A stretch of DNA of 64,000 nt from Phallusia mammillata (lineage: Eukaryota > Chordata > Ascidiacea > Phlebobranchia > Ascidiidae): positions 23,567-87,566 of the forward strand of contig QLIY01000307.1 of the NCBI GenBank assembly GCA_003260075.1, written 5' to 3'. Position 1 is the stretch's first letter. Every line of letters begins with the position of its first letter. Positions 24,517-53,307 of this stretch are shown in pieces. The position numbers and the translations under genes were made by a program. The notes beneath the pieces were generated by a model that was not told the DNA's origin, did not search any database, and saw only the letters and a program-made list of their open reading frames with translations.

Positions 24517-25790
24517 AAATAGTGGCTTCATTCCGTGGATGATAATTTATTTTTTGTGCAATTATAAAGCGTCGATTTTGTTTTCATATTTTTATACTAC
24601 CATATTTTCACTAAAATTCCATTATTTTGTCAAAGAGCTGTATGCAAGTTTTGTTTTTATTTTGGTGTTTGAATCGTTGTTAACTTTTGGTGCCAACATT
24701 TACCTTTAACGAATTATGTCTGAAGAAAATTTGTGGTAACGGAAACAAACGTCCCTCACAGGAACAGGATCGACATAAACTTTTTCGCATTCATCAAATG
24801 CCGACACAAAAACCCTTTACTTTTGGCATTTTAATCCATCTATATTCCATCCAATGGAAAAATAGATATGATCTATATCCAAATGTGGATCACTTCATGC
24901 GAGAAGCGGCGATATTTTTATTAAGTGCACACAAAAACACACTCAAGATACAGAACCATAGTTCACTGCGATGTCGACAATGTGTGAACGGAGTTTTGGA
25001 AAATGAATTTAACAACAAATAGTAGCAATACAAAACAACAATTCAAATTTAGGGATATTGATCAAGTAAGTGAAATTGCCTAGTTAACGTAAATGCCTAA
25101 AAGTGTTTTTAAAGTCGTGTTCCAACGTTTTTGGGGACAGAAACGAATTTATTTTTGGGAAACACTGTTTCAGGTTTTCGGCTTCAGCACCCGGAACTTG
25201 TCACTTTTCTTGATACAAAACCGATATTGTGGCGTAAAGCGAAAAACACAAACGCGATACAATTGCATAACACACGATGTCACTTCATATACAGTGACAA
25301 ACATAAATTTGAAGATTATCGAATTAATGTGAAGGGAAACATTTTGTGGTAAACGTTCTTAAATGTTTTTCACCATAATGGAACTTGCGGATGAATGCTT
25401 TTTGTGGTTTGTTAAGCAACAATGCGGGCTTTTGATATTATTTAAAACACAAAATGTCATAAACAAACGACAGGAGAAACATTAAATCGGATAAATTATA
25501 GAACATTGTTTTGTTTGCGAATTTAGCGAGCAGAAAAAAATGTTTCTCCTAAAATGCTGACCAAGCAACTCGAAAATTTGTTGTTTCGCGAAAAATTTTG
25601 GGAAAAACCTCCAGAAAACAACCAAAAATTTTCTAAAAGCAACAAAACGGAAAACACAAGTCACGTGACAATTTAAACAAGATCCTTACGTAAGAATCAA
25701 CGAAGCGTGAAAGGGGTATAACGCGTGTTTAAAATCCAAAGTCCACCTAAATTATCTATTCAAACCAACCCATCAGATTTTATCACATTT
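24517..25790. other. Convergent intergenic region between receptor and ATE1
   Basis: AT-rich sequence between two genes whose 3' ends face each other. No coding similarity was found in the small ORFs around 24687-25352. No canonical AATAAA was noted close to either stop. Confidence 0.5.
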
Positions 25791-32247
<6,457 letters not shown>

Positions 32248-34289
32248 TGCCAAATAATTTCACTGACCAATAATTCAGTGACCAGCGAAACTTTACTCAC
32301 AAACAAAGAAACAAAAGCCGAAAGGATGCTTCCTCTTTCGTTTTATTTGTTAAAGAAAAAAAACACAAACAGCAAAATTTCCCCATAGATATCGTATGTG
32401 ACGTATGTTTTCTATGCCGACATTCAACGTTTTTCAGTTTATTTCGCCGGGCAAAATCGTAACAACACAATTGCGGCGTTTTGGGAGTTGGTCATGTCTT
32501 AGCCGGTGGCAGCTGCCTGCGGAAACGACTGCAGCAAATTATCTGCACATGCATCTACCAGATATTAGCTCAAGTAATTATGTTAGTTCACACAGCACGC
32601 GGTGTTTGATATGTTTAAATAGTTAAGTTGAGTTTATTTCGCTTGGTGAAAGATGTGTATAACGACACAATTGCACTAGAAACAAGGCGGGTTGAAAGTT
32701 GAAGATGAATAACAAGGCCTTGGACTTACTCACGGTTTGGAAATGTTCTTCTGCGTCAGCTGAGCTATTCTTTACTTAGGAGGAGTATCAAGGTGAGGTA
32801 GAGTGCAAATTATCACAACATACAAAGACAAACACACGCACGCGCGCGTATGTGTAATAAGTTTAGATAAACTTACCGCTAACAACCAGTTGAATTTGCG
32901 GTATGCTTGACATTATGCAGCAAAATCTGTCAGTAGAAGTGACACTATAGGCCCCTAGTGACAGTGAAAAATGCTACAAGGCGGTCAGTGTACAATCATG
33001 GACAACTCAAAACGCATGCTGGTTGTGCGGCACTGTATCAGAACCTTGCTTGCCTACGGCGTAGCTTGTAGGAGCAAAGTTACAGGCGTGTTGATAACCA
33101 GTGGTGGGATTAAATTTTTTCGTCAGCCGGTTCAATCACAAAAGTCATATTTTTTAACAAAAACAAAAAAATCGGTGTATCAGATAAGATGCAAAAATCC
33201 ATTGACAGTAACCAGTAATGCTAATCTGTTCGCCGATCTCAGAAAATTTCCACCTGGTAACTATAACAGAGTGTTACATAATTTACATCACTGTTATCAA
33301 CACTTGTGTAAAGAGGTATAAAGTGAAGTGTTTTGCAAACATTCTTGCGCTAGGTGCATTTCTAACTTTTTCTGGGATATTATTCCAATTTTTTTTGCAT
33401 TGTTAGGTTATTAACATTTACGAAATTGTTAAATATATCTAGAAGTGTGGTTATTATTATAGTTATACATAAACAAGGAGGTTTCAAGCTCGAAGAGCTG
33501 CTTGATGGAGAGCAGAGATTTTTCCTCCATTACTTTGGTCACGTCACTTTTATGTTTAATGCCAAAGACACATTTTAGAAATTTATGTTCTGGAGTTTTT
33601 TTCACACTATTTGTCCATATTAAGGTGTATTTTTTGCAAACAATTGTCCAGGTAAATCATGGACTTTACAGTTTAGTTGAGTTTGGTCCTGAAATGTTTG
33701 ATAGGGGGCCACAGGTCTTATGAGGTTATACTTATGGGTGGCCACGAAACCCGAAAGTTACTTTTAGGGGGCTACGATCCACAAGAGGTTGAGAACCACT
33801 GCCATCAGTCATCAATTTGCTGAGTCAGCAATTATGACAATGGTAACTGCTCCGTTGCGCCACGTTTTGGAAGAGAGACCTGTCTGTGAGTTCTCTGTGT
33901 TAGTAGCTTTACCATACTATTAGCCGTATTCGCAGGCGGCGCTTCCTATAGGAGAGTTTTCCTCGAGGCTGTTAATTTTCACACAGATAGAACAAGCTGT
34001 CTGCAAAGGAAAAAGATTCTATCCTAATGCCTACTTTTACTAAGTAATTGGCAACATGATATATAGCTGTTATTATTGTTCAGCAGTCTGTTACAAGGAA
34101 GCAATACTGACAAGCTGCCTGCTGGATTCTAACAGGTGCCAATAGCAATGCGACTCTTACACGCCAAATTAACATTGATGAAATTTATACGGGTCACATG
34201 TTTTAAGCGTCATTTTTTAAAAAATCCGTTAATGATTAGGTTTAACAAATGTGGAGGATTTAAATTCACACTAGAACCCTAAGAGGTAT

Positions 34290-34900
34290 AAAATGTGCGG
34301 GCGCGCGTGGTTCCCACAATGAACAACAAGGCCTTGGACTGACATTTGGTCTGGAAATATTCTTCTGCAACCGCTGTGAGCTATTTACTTGGGAGCTTGT
34401 TGTTTCTTCTGCTTCTCGTGGTTCGTATCGGTCGTCTGCAGTAGCAAGAAAGTTTATTTTGTCACGATTCTTAAAGCTTGCTGCATAATATGATCCACCT
34501 TATAAGAAACATGGTTCATGCCGTTCATTCTGCTTACGCAACACACATGAAGTTTTATTTACGTCAAAGTGATACAAATCAAATCTTTACTCAAACAAAA
34601 AAAAAGGAAAAAAAATCAACGATAAAAGAGTGGCTTTTAAATCGAAAACCTATTTTACTTGCAAAATACCCGGTTTGCGCAACATCCCATATTATTGACA
34701 ACACGTTTTAACACAACAGTAAACTGGAAACTTGAATTCTCGTGAGATCAACGACACTGAATATGGATTTGTTACTAAATCAAGGAATTAATAATGAGAA
34801 CACACGTAACACCGTTCAACGCCATATGTGGCAAACAACATGTAACTTTCATGGCCACGTCAAATCATGCTTGCAAAGTTAAAATATGTACCAAATAATT
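34290..34900. repeat. Long dispersed repeat, copy 1
   Basis: Matches 48540-49150 and 58440-59420 in long blocks such as ACAAGGCCTTGGACTGAC, GGTTCGTATCGGTCGTCTGC, GATCCACCTTATAAG-type and CATGCTTGCAAAGTTAAAA. No ORF or terminal repeat is evident; class unknown. A shorter piece is at 32620-32800. Confidence 0.65.
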
Positions 34901-35227
34901 AAGCCACGTGGCCGTTATAATTCCAGCTCACGGCCCGTTTTGTGAATACAGGAGTTTTTTGCTTCAGCGTTATGCAGTTGATTCGTAAGGCAGAAAGTCT
35001 ACGTTGTTGCCTCTCAACAACTCTAGAGGCGAAGAGACACGTGGCTGCAAATAGTCCGCTGTTTTTAAGAGCTGACGCAACAACAACAAAGCTGGCGCGC
35101 AAATTTTGCCATATTTTGTTCGATCAATCGCTACGCTGCCATAAGGGAGAGTTTCCTTTGTGGGAACTGTCTGAGCAACTCGGAACAGACCAGCTTCACG
35201 CCTCACATTTCTGCGGATGTTTTAGAC

Positions 35228-35466
35228 CAGGGGTGGGCAACCTGCGGCCCTTCATTAAAGGTTGTGCGGCCCGCAGAGACGCTTGGATTTCAAATGTACT
35301 GGCAAACGAGTCCAATTGTTACATATTATTGAGCTGATTAATGCGCCTGATGCTAGTCTTCTGCGATCTGGCAAAATGTGGCTAGAATCAAATACGAATT
35401 ATACTTGTAGTTTTGACATTTATAATTGGCCCTGCACTCCACAGTAACAAAGGTTGCCCACCCCTG
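35228..35466. mobile_element. hAT-type MITE, perfect 8-bp duplication
   Basis: Ends CAGGGGTGGGCAACCTGC and GGTTGCCCACCCCTG; TTTTAGAC is present on both sides (35220-35227, 35467-35474). Confidence 0.92.
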
Positions 35467-36366
35467 TTTTAGACAAACCGTTAAACGTCGCACAATGCCA
35501 GGCAGTCAGCCATCGTCGGTACAGACGTGCAAAACAGAAATCAATCGACGGCAGTTCATGTACGATTTGAAATAATTATAGGAAAACGATTGAAAGAGTT
35601 CAAACATTTGAACAAATAGTTTGTACCTTGGACTTTTCATAGTAAACTTTAACAGGAAAGACGAGTCCAACAGGAAAGACCAATATATAGGCGTGATGTG
35701 GAAATGGACAGTTGGCTATTTATAGTTAAATTGAACAAATATGGAAGTAGATACAGCTAACAGCAATTATCATCTAAACAGACTTAATGACAATTTTGTT
35801 TAGTGTTACGTTCAGGCAAAGAAATTTAGTTCTACGTTTAGGCAAACTTTTGTTAAGTCATCTATTTAATAAAAACAAATACAAATCGTCTTACCAACAT
35901 ACTAAATGGCAAAAACGCTTTAAAGGTAATTGCATGATGCTGTTATTTGACTGAGGGAATTCTTCGGAAGTCTGTTTGGTCCAAACATTACTGGTAAATA
36001 CGTTACACGATTGCTGCCACCGATGTTCGGCAGGTTGTATAACAAGGAAGCAGTATTGACATAGCTGTCTGTTCGGCCCCCCTAGGTGCAATCAGAAATG
36101 CAACACGTCCAGTTTTGTTGAGATGCATTTAATTCGGCAACATTGGAAGTTAAAAGCTTGAAAGCATGAACATGTATTTTGTAAATGTTTGATCCAAGTC
36201 GTACTGGCTAAAATATACACCAATCGATGACAGTCTAACAAAGTAGTTTGTTTAAGTTGGACTGCATTTATGACAGTTTAGAAAGATAGCTAACAATTCG
36301 GGGTGTGCTATTAACATTGTGTAAATTTTCCAGGTATTTCTTCTGTAGATTTAAACAAAATTTGCA

Positions 36367-48040
<11,674 letters not shown>

Positions 48041-48171
48041 TAAAAATGATATAACCGTTATTGCATTGCCTCAAGTTCCAAGAAGAATTGCAAAGTTTAT
48101 TGCTTCAGATATCAATCACTTTAAATTGTTTACCTGACATATAATTGCAGTTTGCGTCTAACGTCAGTGGT

Positions 48172-48177
48172 AATAAA
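48172..48177 (+). terminator. Candidate polyadenylation signal of the SLC22 gene
   Basis: AATAAA about 130 bases after the stop. Another AATAAA at 48039-48044 overlaps the stop codon itself. Either could be used. Confidence 0.45.
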
Positions 48178-48539
48178 TGTTTTAATAAGAAAACCTAGTT
48201 TCCTAAACTTATTTGTGGTCCATCAACACGTACCCCCACGGTTTACAATACATTTTACAGACGAAAAAACACCAAAGTTGCTTTAGGATTTAGCCTTATA
48301 AGTTATAAGTTATAACCCAACATTCCGTTTTGGAACTTTTAAAGCGAGTTCGACGCATGATTAGTCATACCTCCACTAAATGTTGGTGCAATGAGTTCTT
48401 GTGTTTTGCACTATAGACGTGTACAAGAGATTGTAAAAGCTGTACTCCATTGGAACGTTGATTTGAGTTGAATTTATTTTGCTTGGTCAAATTTTCTTGC
48501 AGAAAATCCATTACCAAGAAAGAAATAGCTGTGCAGCTG

Positions 48540-49150
48540 TATACGACGCACCTAAGTGTGTGGGCGCGCGTGTTTCCCGCAATGAATAACAAGCCTTGGA
48601 CTGACTCTTTACATGGCTGAGATTCCTGGGCTATGTTATTCTTTGCTTGGATTAAAATTGTTTTTTCTGTTTCTCATGGTTCGCATCGATCGTTTGCAGT
48701 TGCAAGTAAAGTTTATTGTCACGATTCTAAACGCTTACTGCTGCAGAACTGACATAATCCACAGAAAACAGTGCATTTATTGTATTTTATTCTGGTTACG
48801 CAACGCATAAATTCTCCTTTATCTCAAGGAATAATGAAGAAAGCAAGATGAACGTTAAAACATTGACTTTTAAACTGATCATTGTTCTTGCGGTCATTAA
48901 AAAACATCACTTAAATTTACCTACATCAATTATGTGTTTTAAGTTTGAAAACCTGCAAATATGAAGCGCAAAGCATGGCCAGGCCGTATAAACACAATCG
49001 GGAACATGAACCAGTGTGGGAACAACGGCACTGAATACGGTCTTCCAATAGTTACTGGATTGTGATAACACATGGAGCATTAACGTAACACCGCTCAATG
49101 CCATTACATTTTCATAGAATCAAAATTCATGTTTGCAAAGTTAAAATTAT
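48540..49150. repeat. Long dispersed repeat, copy 2 (3' flank of gene A)
   Basis: Shares long blocks with 58440-59420 and 34290-34900 (CAATGAATAACAA, CCTTGGACTGACTC, TTTATTCTGGTTACGCAACG, TTGACTTTTAAACTGAT). The similarity to the 58.4-60.0 kb copy continues past this block to the stop of gene A, showing that the flank was duplicated along with the gene. Confidence 0.7.
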
Positions 49151-49615
49151 CCTTTAGTTTATGTCCTGCCAACCAATGAGCCGAAATGATGATTTGAAAG
49201 CAGTTACCGTTACGAGCGTAAAAATCAGTTGGTAAAAAAGAGTAAACGCGCTGAAAATACATCGTATAAATTTCGTAAATCGTCGTACAACTGGTTTAGC
49301 ATATTAGCATAGCTTGTAACAGGGAGTGTTTGTGAATAGTTGTACGGAAGTATCAACAAAATCAAATGGAATGTTTAAACTGGTTCATGAAAAAACAGGT
49401 ACAAAGCATAAATCCTTACTTTAACTCAACAGAAATATGTATCTCGCCTTATATATCCAGGCATCATCAGTTTTTTGAAAAGCAAACAAGTAGACGGTCA
49501 AAAAATGGTTTAAAGTTTCAGTTTTTTTCTACATTCTATTGTCTGCGGGAGATTTCTTACACAGTTAATCTGTTTTAGCAAAATAAAAATGGGATCAAGA
49601 TCTTCAACTCTTTGT

Positions 49616-50753
49616 TTAGTTTTCACATTTGATATAATACAATAAGCCTTGTTCGTTGCAAGGTGTTGGGTAACCTTGGCCGTTTTTAATCAGATTGGCT
49701 AACGCATGTTTTTTGGAAGAACTGCTTGATGGTAAATATTTACAGGTGTATGTTTCTCGTGTGTTGATGTCAGTGCAGGTCCCATGGTAAACCCATTTCA
49801 AACCATGTATCCTTCCTTTGCTGGTGCAATCTATTTCGTGTGACCCGTAATAAATCTAAAAATGAAAAAAAAAACAGTGTGCACAATTGATATTGGTGTT
49901 TATTTTGTTATTTAAGACCTTAAAATTATGATGCCACTTTATTAAAATGGCTCAAAAAGTGATAGAACGTTTTCATGAAAGACAAATAACATTTCTGATT
50001 TGCTGTTGTTGATTTTGTTTGAATAATTTCACGAACCTTTTCGGATTTATCGGTGTAAGTGACGAGTTTTTTCCAGTCAATGGTTCGACATTCTGGTCCT
50101 GCAGTGCAAGGTGGACATTCACAAACCGGAAGTTTATCCGACCACTGCTTCGATGCCAGACACGTCACATTGGCAGGTCCCTATGAAAGCAAAGTTTGTC
50201 AACACATTTTTCAAAACAAGCCAAATCTACTTTTGAGCAGCGACCCAGAGTGGAGAAGCACGTTGCCGGAATGAGTAAAAAGGTTGTAGTGCAAAACAGT
50301 AGTTTTAGCTTCATACAGATCAGGCATACACTGATCCACTGCCATATATGGCGGTTTCGTTTTACTTTTACCCGAATAAGATTTCCTTTGATGCAAGAAA
50401 AAGTGCAAACAGACCCGACAACATTTTTATTTGTACAATAAAATTCTCTATTCGGAAATTGCTTGATGGAAGCACATTCTGCAAAAAAATTGTTTGGGTG
50501 AAATAAGTTAAATATAAACATCAGGGCGTATATGTAATAAACGCTTACCACCGGTTTCAGTTTGTTTCCTGGTGGTCAAAATAACTGTTGGAGTAACGAT
50601 GACCACCACTACGATTAAACCAAGAATCACAAAGAGCTTTTTGTGAACTGGCTTGCAGATACCTCCGCAGTAATAAAAGTACGACGTCAACCACACCGAA
50701 CTTTACTACTACAATTCGAAATACTTACGTGTATTTGGAACACCATCAGCCAT
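49616..50753 (-). CDS. Sushi-domain type II membrane protein, gene A
   Basis: Five exons: 50729-50753, 50549-50662, 50372-50478, 50037-50180, 49616-49855; phases agree, giving 630 nt and 209 residues. Order: short cytoplasmic start MADGVPNTRICKPVHKK, one hydrophobic span (LFVILGLIVVVVIVTPTVIL), no signal peptide, so probably type II. The outside has a six-cysteine sushi (CCP) domain of selectin type (GSVCTFSCIKGN, WSDKLPVCE), split between exons 3 and 4. A CPPCTAGPEC linker and a Cys-rich module follow (IYYGSHEI, WVYHGTCTDINTRET, ALANLIKNGQGYPT, CNEQG), which I do not recognise. Members B, C and D lie downstream in the window. Sushi domains usually bind proteins or sugars; function here is unknown. 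Confidence 0.8.
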
Positions 50754-51221
50754 GATTTTCAAAATGAATTATTAAAGATTTCACACTTGTAAATGTGTAA
50801 ATGACGACTTAAATTTGCACAGAGCACAAAAAAGCAAAATATTGGTTCTGTTATAGGTAGTAAAATCTAAAAACTCGTTGGTGTTATTTGTGGAAACACA
50901 AGGCGAAATTGAATGGGTAAATATCGTTGAACAAGTTAAGTCAGGTTTCACACAAAGATTACTTCCATCGTTTCTGAGAAGTTTTCTGAGCAGAATCTCC
51001 CAACTTTTTTCTCCCTTTGTTTAGATTTTGAAAATTTAACTTCTTTCCTAAGTTTCTAACACCTTAAAATCACACATCCTTAAACATTTATGTCTACGCA
51101 TGTTGGCCCGTTTAAGCTGGAGATAGGACATTACAATTTAAAAAGCATTTTCAGTTGATACAAACTCTATAAAGTAAATACACTTTAATAGCAAAACGTC
51201 GTTTTTCTATTTCTACGTCGA

Positions 51222-51300
51222 CTACTTGGTGTATTACGACCTGAACATCATTATCATAATCATAATCATTATTGCTGTGGTCATAATTATTCTTTATTTA
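51222..51300 (+). pseudogene. SLC22-like exon scrap grown into an ATC/ATA repeat
   Basis: CTTGGTGTATTACGACCTGAAC resembles the start of SLC22 exon 9 (LVYYGLTLN), then runs into ATCATTATCATAATCATAAT repeats giving a run of isoleucines. No other transporter exon is nearby. Confidence 0.5.
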
Positions 51301-51640
51301 ATCGGAAATGATGACGCGTCAAACACGTTGATAAACGCTAAAAGCATTGCGTTATTCCAAACCATGTGTTTTGGTTTCCCAGAAAGTGCTTCATACAATG
51401 GCATCATGATTTGCGTGCACCAGGAAAAAATCTGTGGTAGAAGTTTATTTAGAAGTTTATCAACCAGCAAACTCTTGTAGGCTTTTAATAGTGGTAGGAT
51501 TGGAAAAAAAAATAATTGCTTTGACTTTGTCAGGCAATGGTCTTGCATCTAATCTATTCACACAGTGTCCGAATATATCGGTTCCATCTGTCCGAACTTA
51601 CACTTGGCTAGAATAATGACAGGTTGGTGCTTGGCAGGGA

Positions 51641-51735
51641 CTTGGCCGAATGGTTGGCGCGCCTGAACCGCATACAGACATGTAAAACCCTGATCGGGAT
51701 TCGTCCCTGGAAGCGCCCTGGGTTCGAAACGCGTA
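51641..51735 (+). repeat. tRNA-like SINE fragment
   Basis: TTGGCCGAATGGTTGGCGCGCC (box A-like), CTGATCGGGATTCGTCCC and GGGTTCGAAAC (box B-like). Best of the three copies of this type. Confidence 0.6.
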
Positions 51736-51744
51736 AAAAATAAA

Positions 51745-52210
51745 AACTTCGTGGTGAGCCAGTTGTTTGAAAAGCTGATGAAGATGTTTGCGATGTTCTT
51801 CAGATTATTTACTTGCAACGAATATGACATCAAGATAAACGAAGACGAATTTCAAAGGTTTACACACTGTATCCATGATTATTTGAAACGCTTACCGTGC
51901 ATTTTTACGTCCAAACGGCATGCGAAACTCAAAAATCCCGAACGGCGTTTCGACGACGGTTTTGGAATGTTTGAGGTCGATTTTAGACAAAATCTTAGCC
52001 CCTGCCAGTCGTGCTGTAAAATCCTGGATATGTGGGATCGAGTAACGGTCTGGTTGTGTTGCTGCATTAAGGCGCCTGTAATCGCCACAGGGGCGCCATC
52101 CACCTGATGTTTTGGGAACCATATGAAGTGGAGACGACCATGGACTGGATGAACGGCGGACTATTCCCAACTCCATCATTTTAGAAGTCGTCTTTCTGTT
52201 GGACATGACT
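51745..52210 (-). pseudogene. Ty3/gypsy reverse-transcriptase relic
   Basis: Minus-strand translation shows gypsy RT blocks in order: SSSPWSSPLHMVPK, GGWRPCGDYRRLNA, PDRYSIPHIQDF, ILSKIDL, TPFGIFEFRMPFG and, after a frame change, FVFVYLDVIFVASK followed by HRKHLHQLF. The segment between KIDL and TPFG is deleted, the frame is broken, and the catalytic YLDD reads YLDV. No LTR was found. A dead fragment. Confidence 0.85.
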
Positions 52211-53307
52211 TGATTGCATTTAGGCGAGTAGCCGCTTGGTCTCTCTTACGTATGGCCATGCTAGGTAACGACTGAGAAATAAATATCAAGAGAATATTAA
52301 GCCGGTCTGAGATTTTGTCCCTTGTGGTTCATTCTTGTTTCAAAGTCGTATGGTGAAAAAACACTGGTTTTGTTTGGCCGAAACATTTCGATCAAATACC
52401 CAGTTTCGATGATGGTTTAGGTTCATATTTCCAAAATTCGACCGAAACCAAACTTTGTGTGGTTTTGAAATCAATGCTTCACAATTAACCTTTTAAAAAT
52501 TCGTAAATTGCTGCTTTTTCCAAGAACAGTGTTTCCCAAAATTTTCATCTTTGCGCCTCATCAACCAGTTAACTTTTAGTTTAGTACACAATACACATTA
52601 CAGGCAAGAAAACACAAAATAGTCTTTAGGATTCATTCCTTAGTCAAATATTTAACTTTTAGGGCAGTTCGGTGCATCGATCACTATAGGACCATACCTC
52701 CAAATAAATATGCTGTTGCTGCCTGGCATAATGTATTAACAAATATGTAGCTCCAGGAGTTTTTATTGAATTTATAAAAACTACTGGAATAGCTACATTT
52801 TTGTTAATAACTTTAAATGTTATTGTAAAACGTACCTCTAAATGTGTTTTTTTGCGTGTTTTTTTTGCAAAATAGACGTTACAAGAGATTATAAGTACTT
52901 GCCTCCACGGGAACGTTGATTTAAGGTGAATTTATTTTGCTTCGTCTAATTTTCAATGCAAACCAAAAGCAGAAAATCAATCACCAAACAAGGGATAGCC
53001 GCGCAGCTATATAGGCTACAAGGCAACTGAGCGCAAGGATAAGTTGATTTAAAAAGATTAAATTCGCTAAAGCTACAGCTACAGCTAAGTCATGCACATC
53101 CCCCCCCCCTAAGTTGATTTAAAAAGATTAAATTCGCTAAAGCTACAGCTACAGCTACAGCTAAGTCATGCACACTTTATATCAACAATAGCACACTTTT
53201 CAACATGTGCTTTAGCATTTTAGCAATGTTTGCAACAAAAAGTGTTTATAAACAGTTCAGGAAGTATAAACAACATCAATTTTGAAACACATTCTTCAAC
53301 TGTTTGT

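Larger units (their letters stand above)
32248..36366. other. Intergenic region with repeats only
   Basis: Between the divergent ATE1 and transporter starts. Holds a truncated CAGTGGTGG-type MITE (about 33101-33250), a single MITE end near 33794, a copy of the long dispersed repeat (34290-34900) and the complete MITE at 35228-35466. No coding similarity seen. Confidence 0.6.
50754..53307. other. Spacer between sushi genes A and B
   Basis: No intact gene. It contains an SLC22-like exon scrap (51222-51300), a tRNA-like SINE piece (51641-51735), a gypsy reverse-transcriptase relic (51745-52210), a piece of the GCCTGGCATAAT repeat near 52720 and a placeholder at 53100 between two copies of TAAGTTGATTTAAAAAG. 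Confidence 0.6.
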
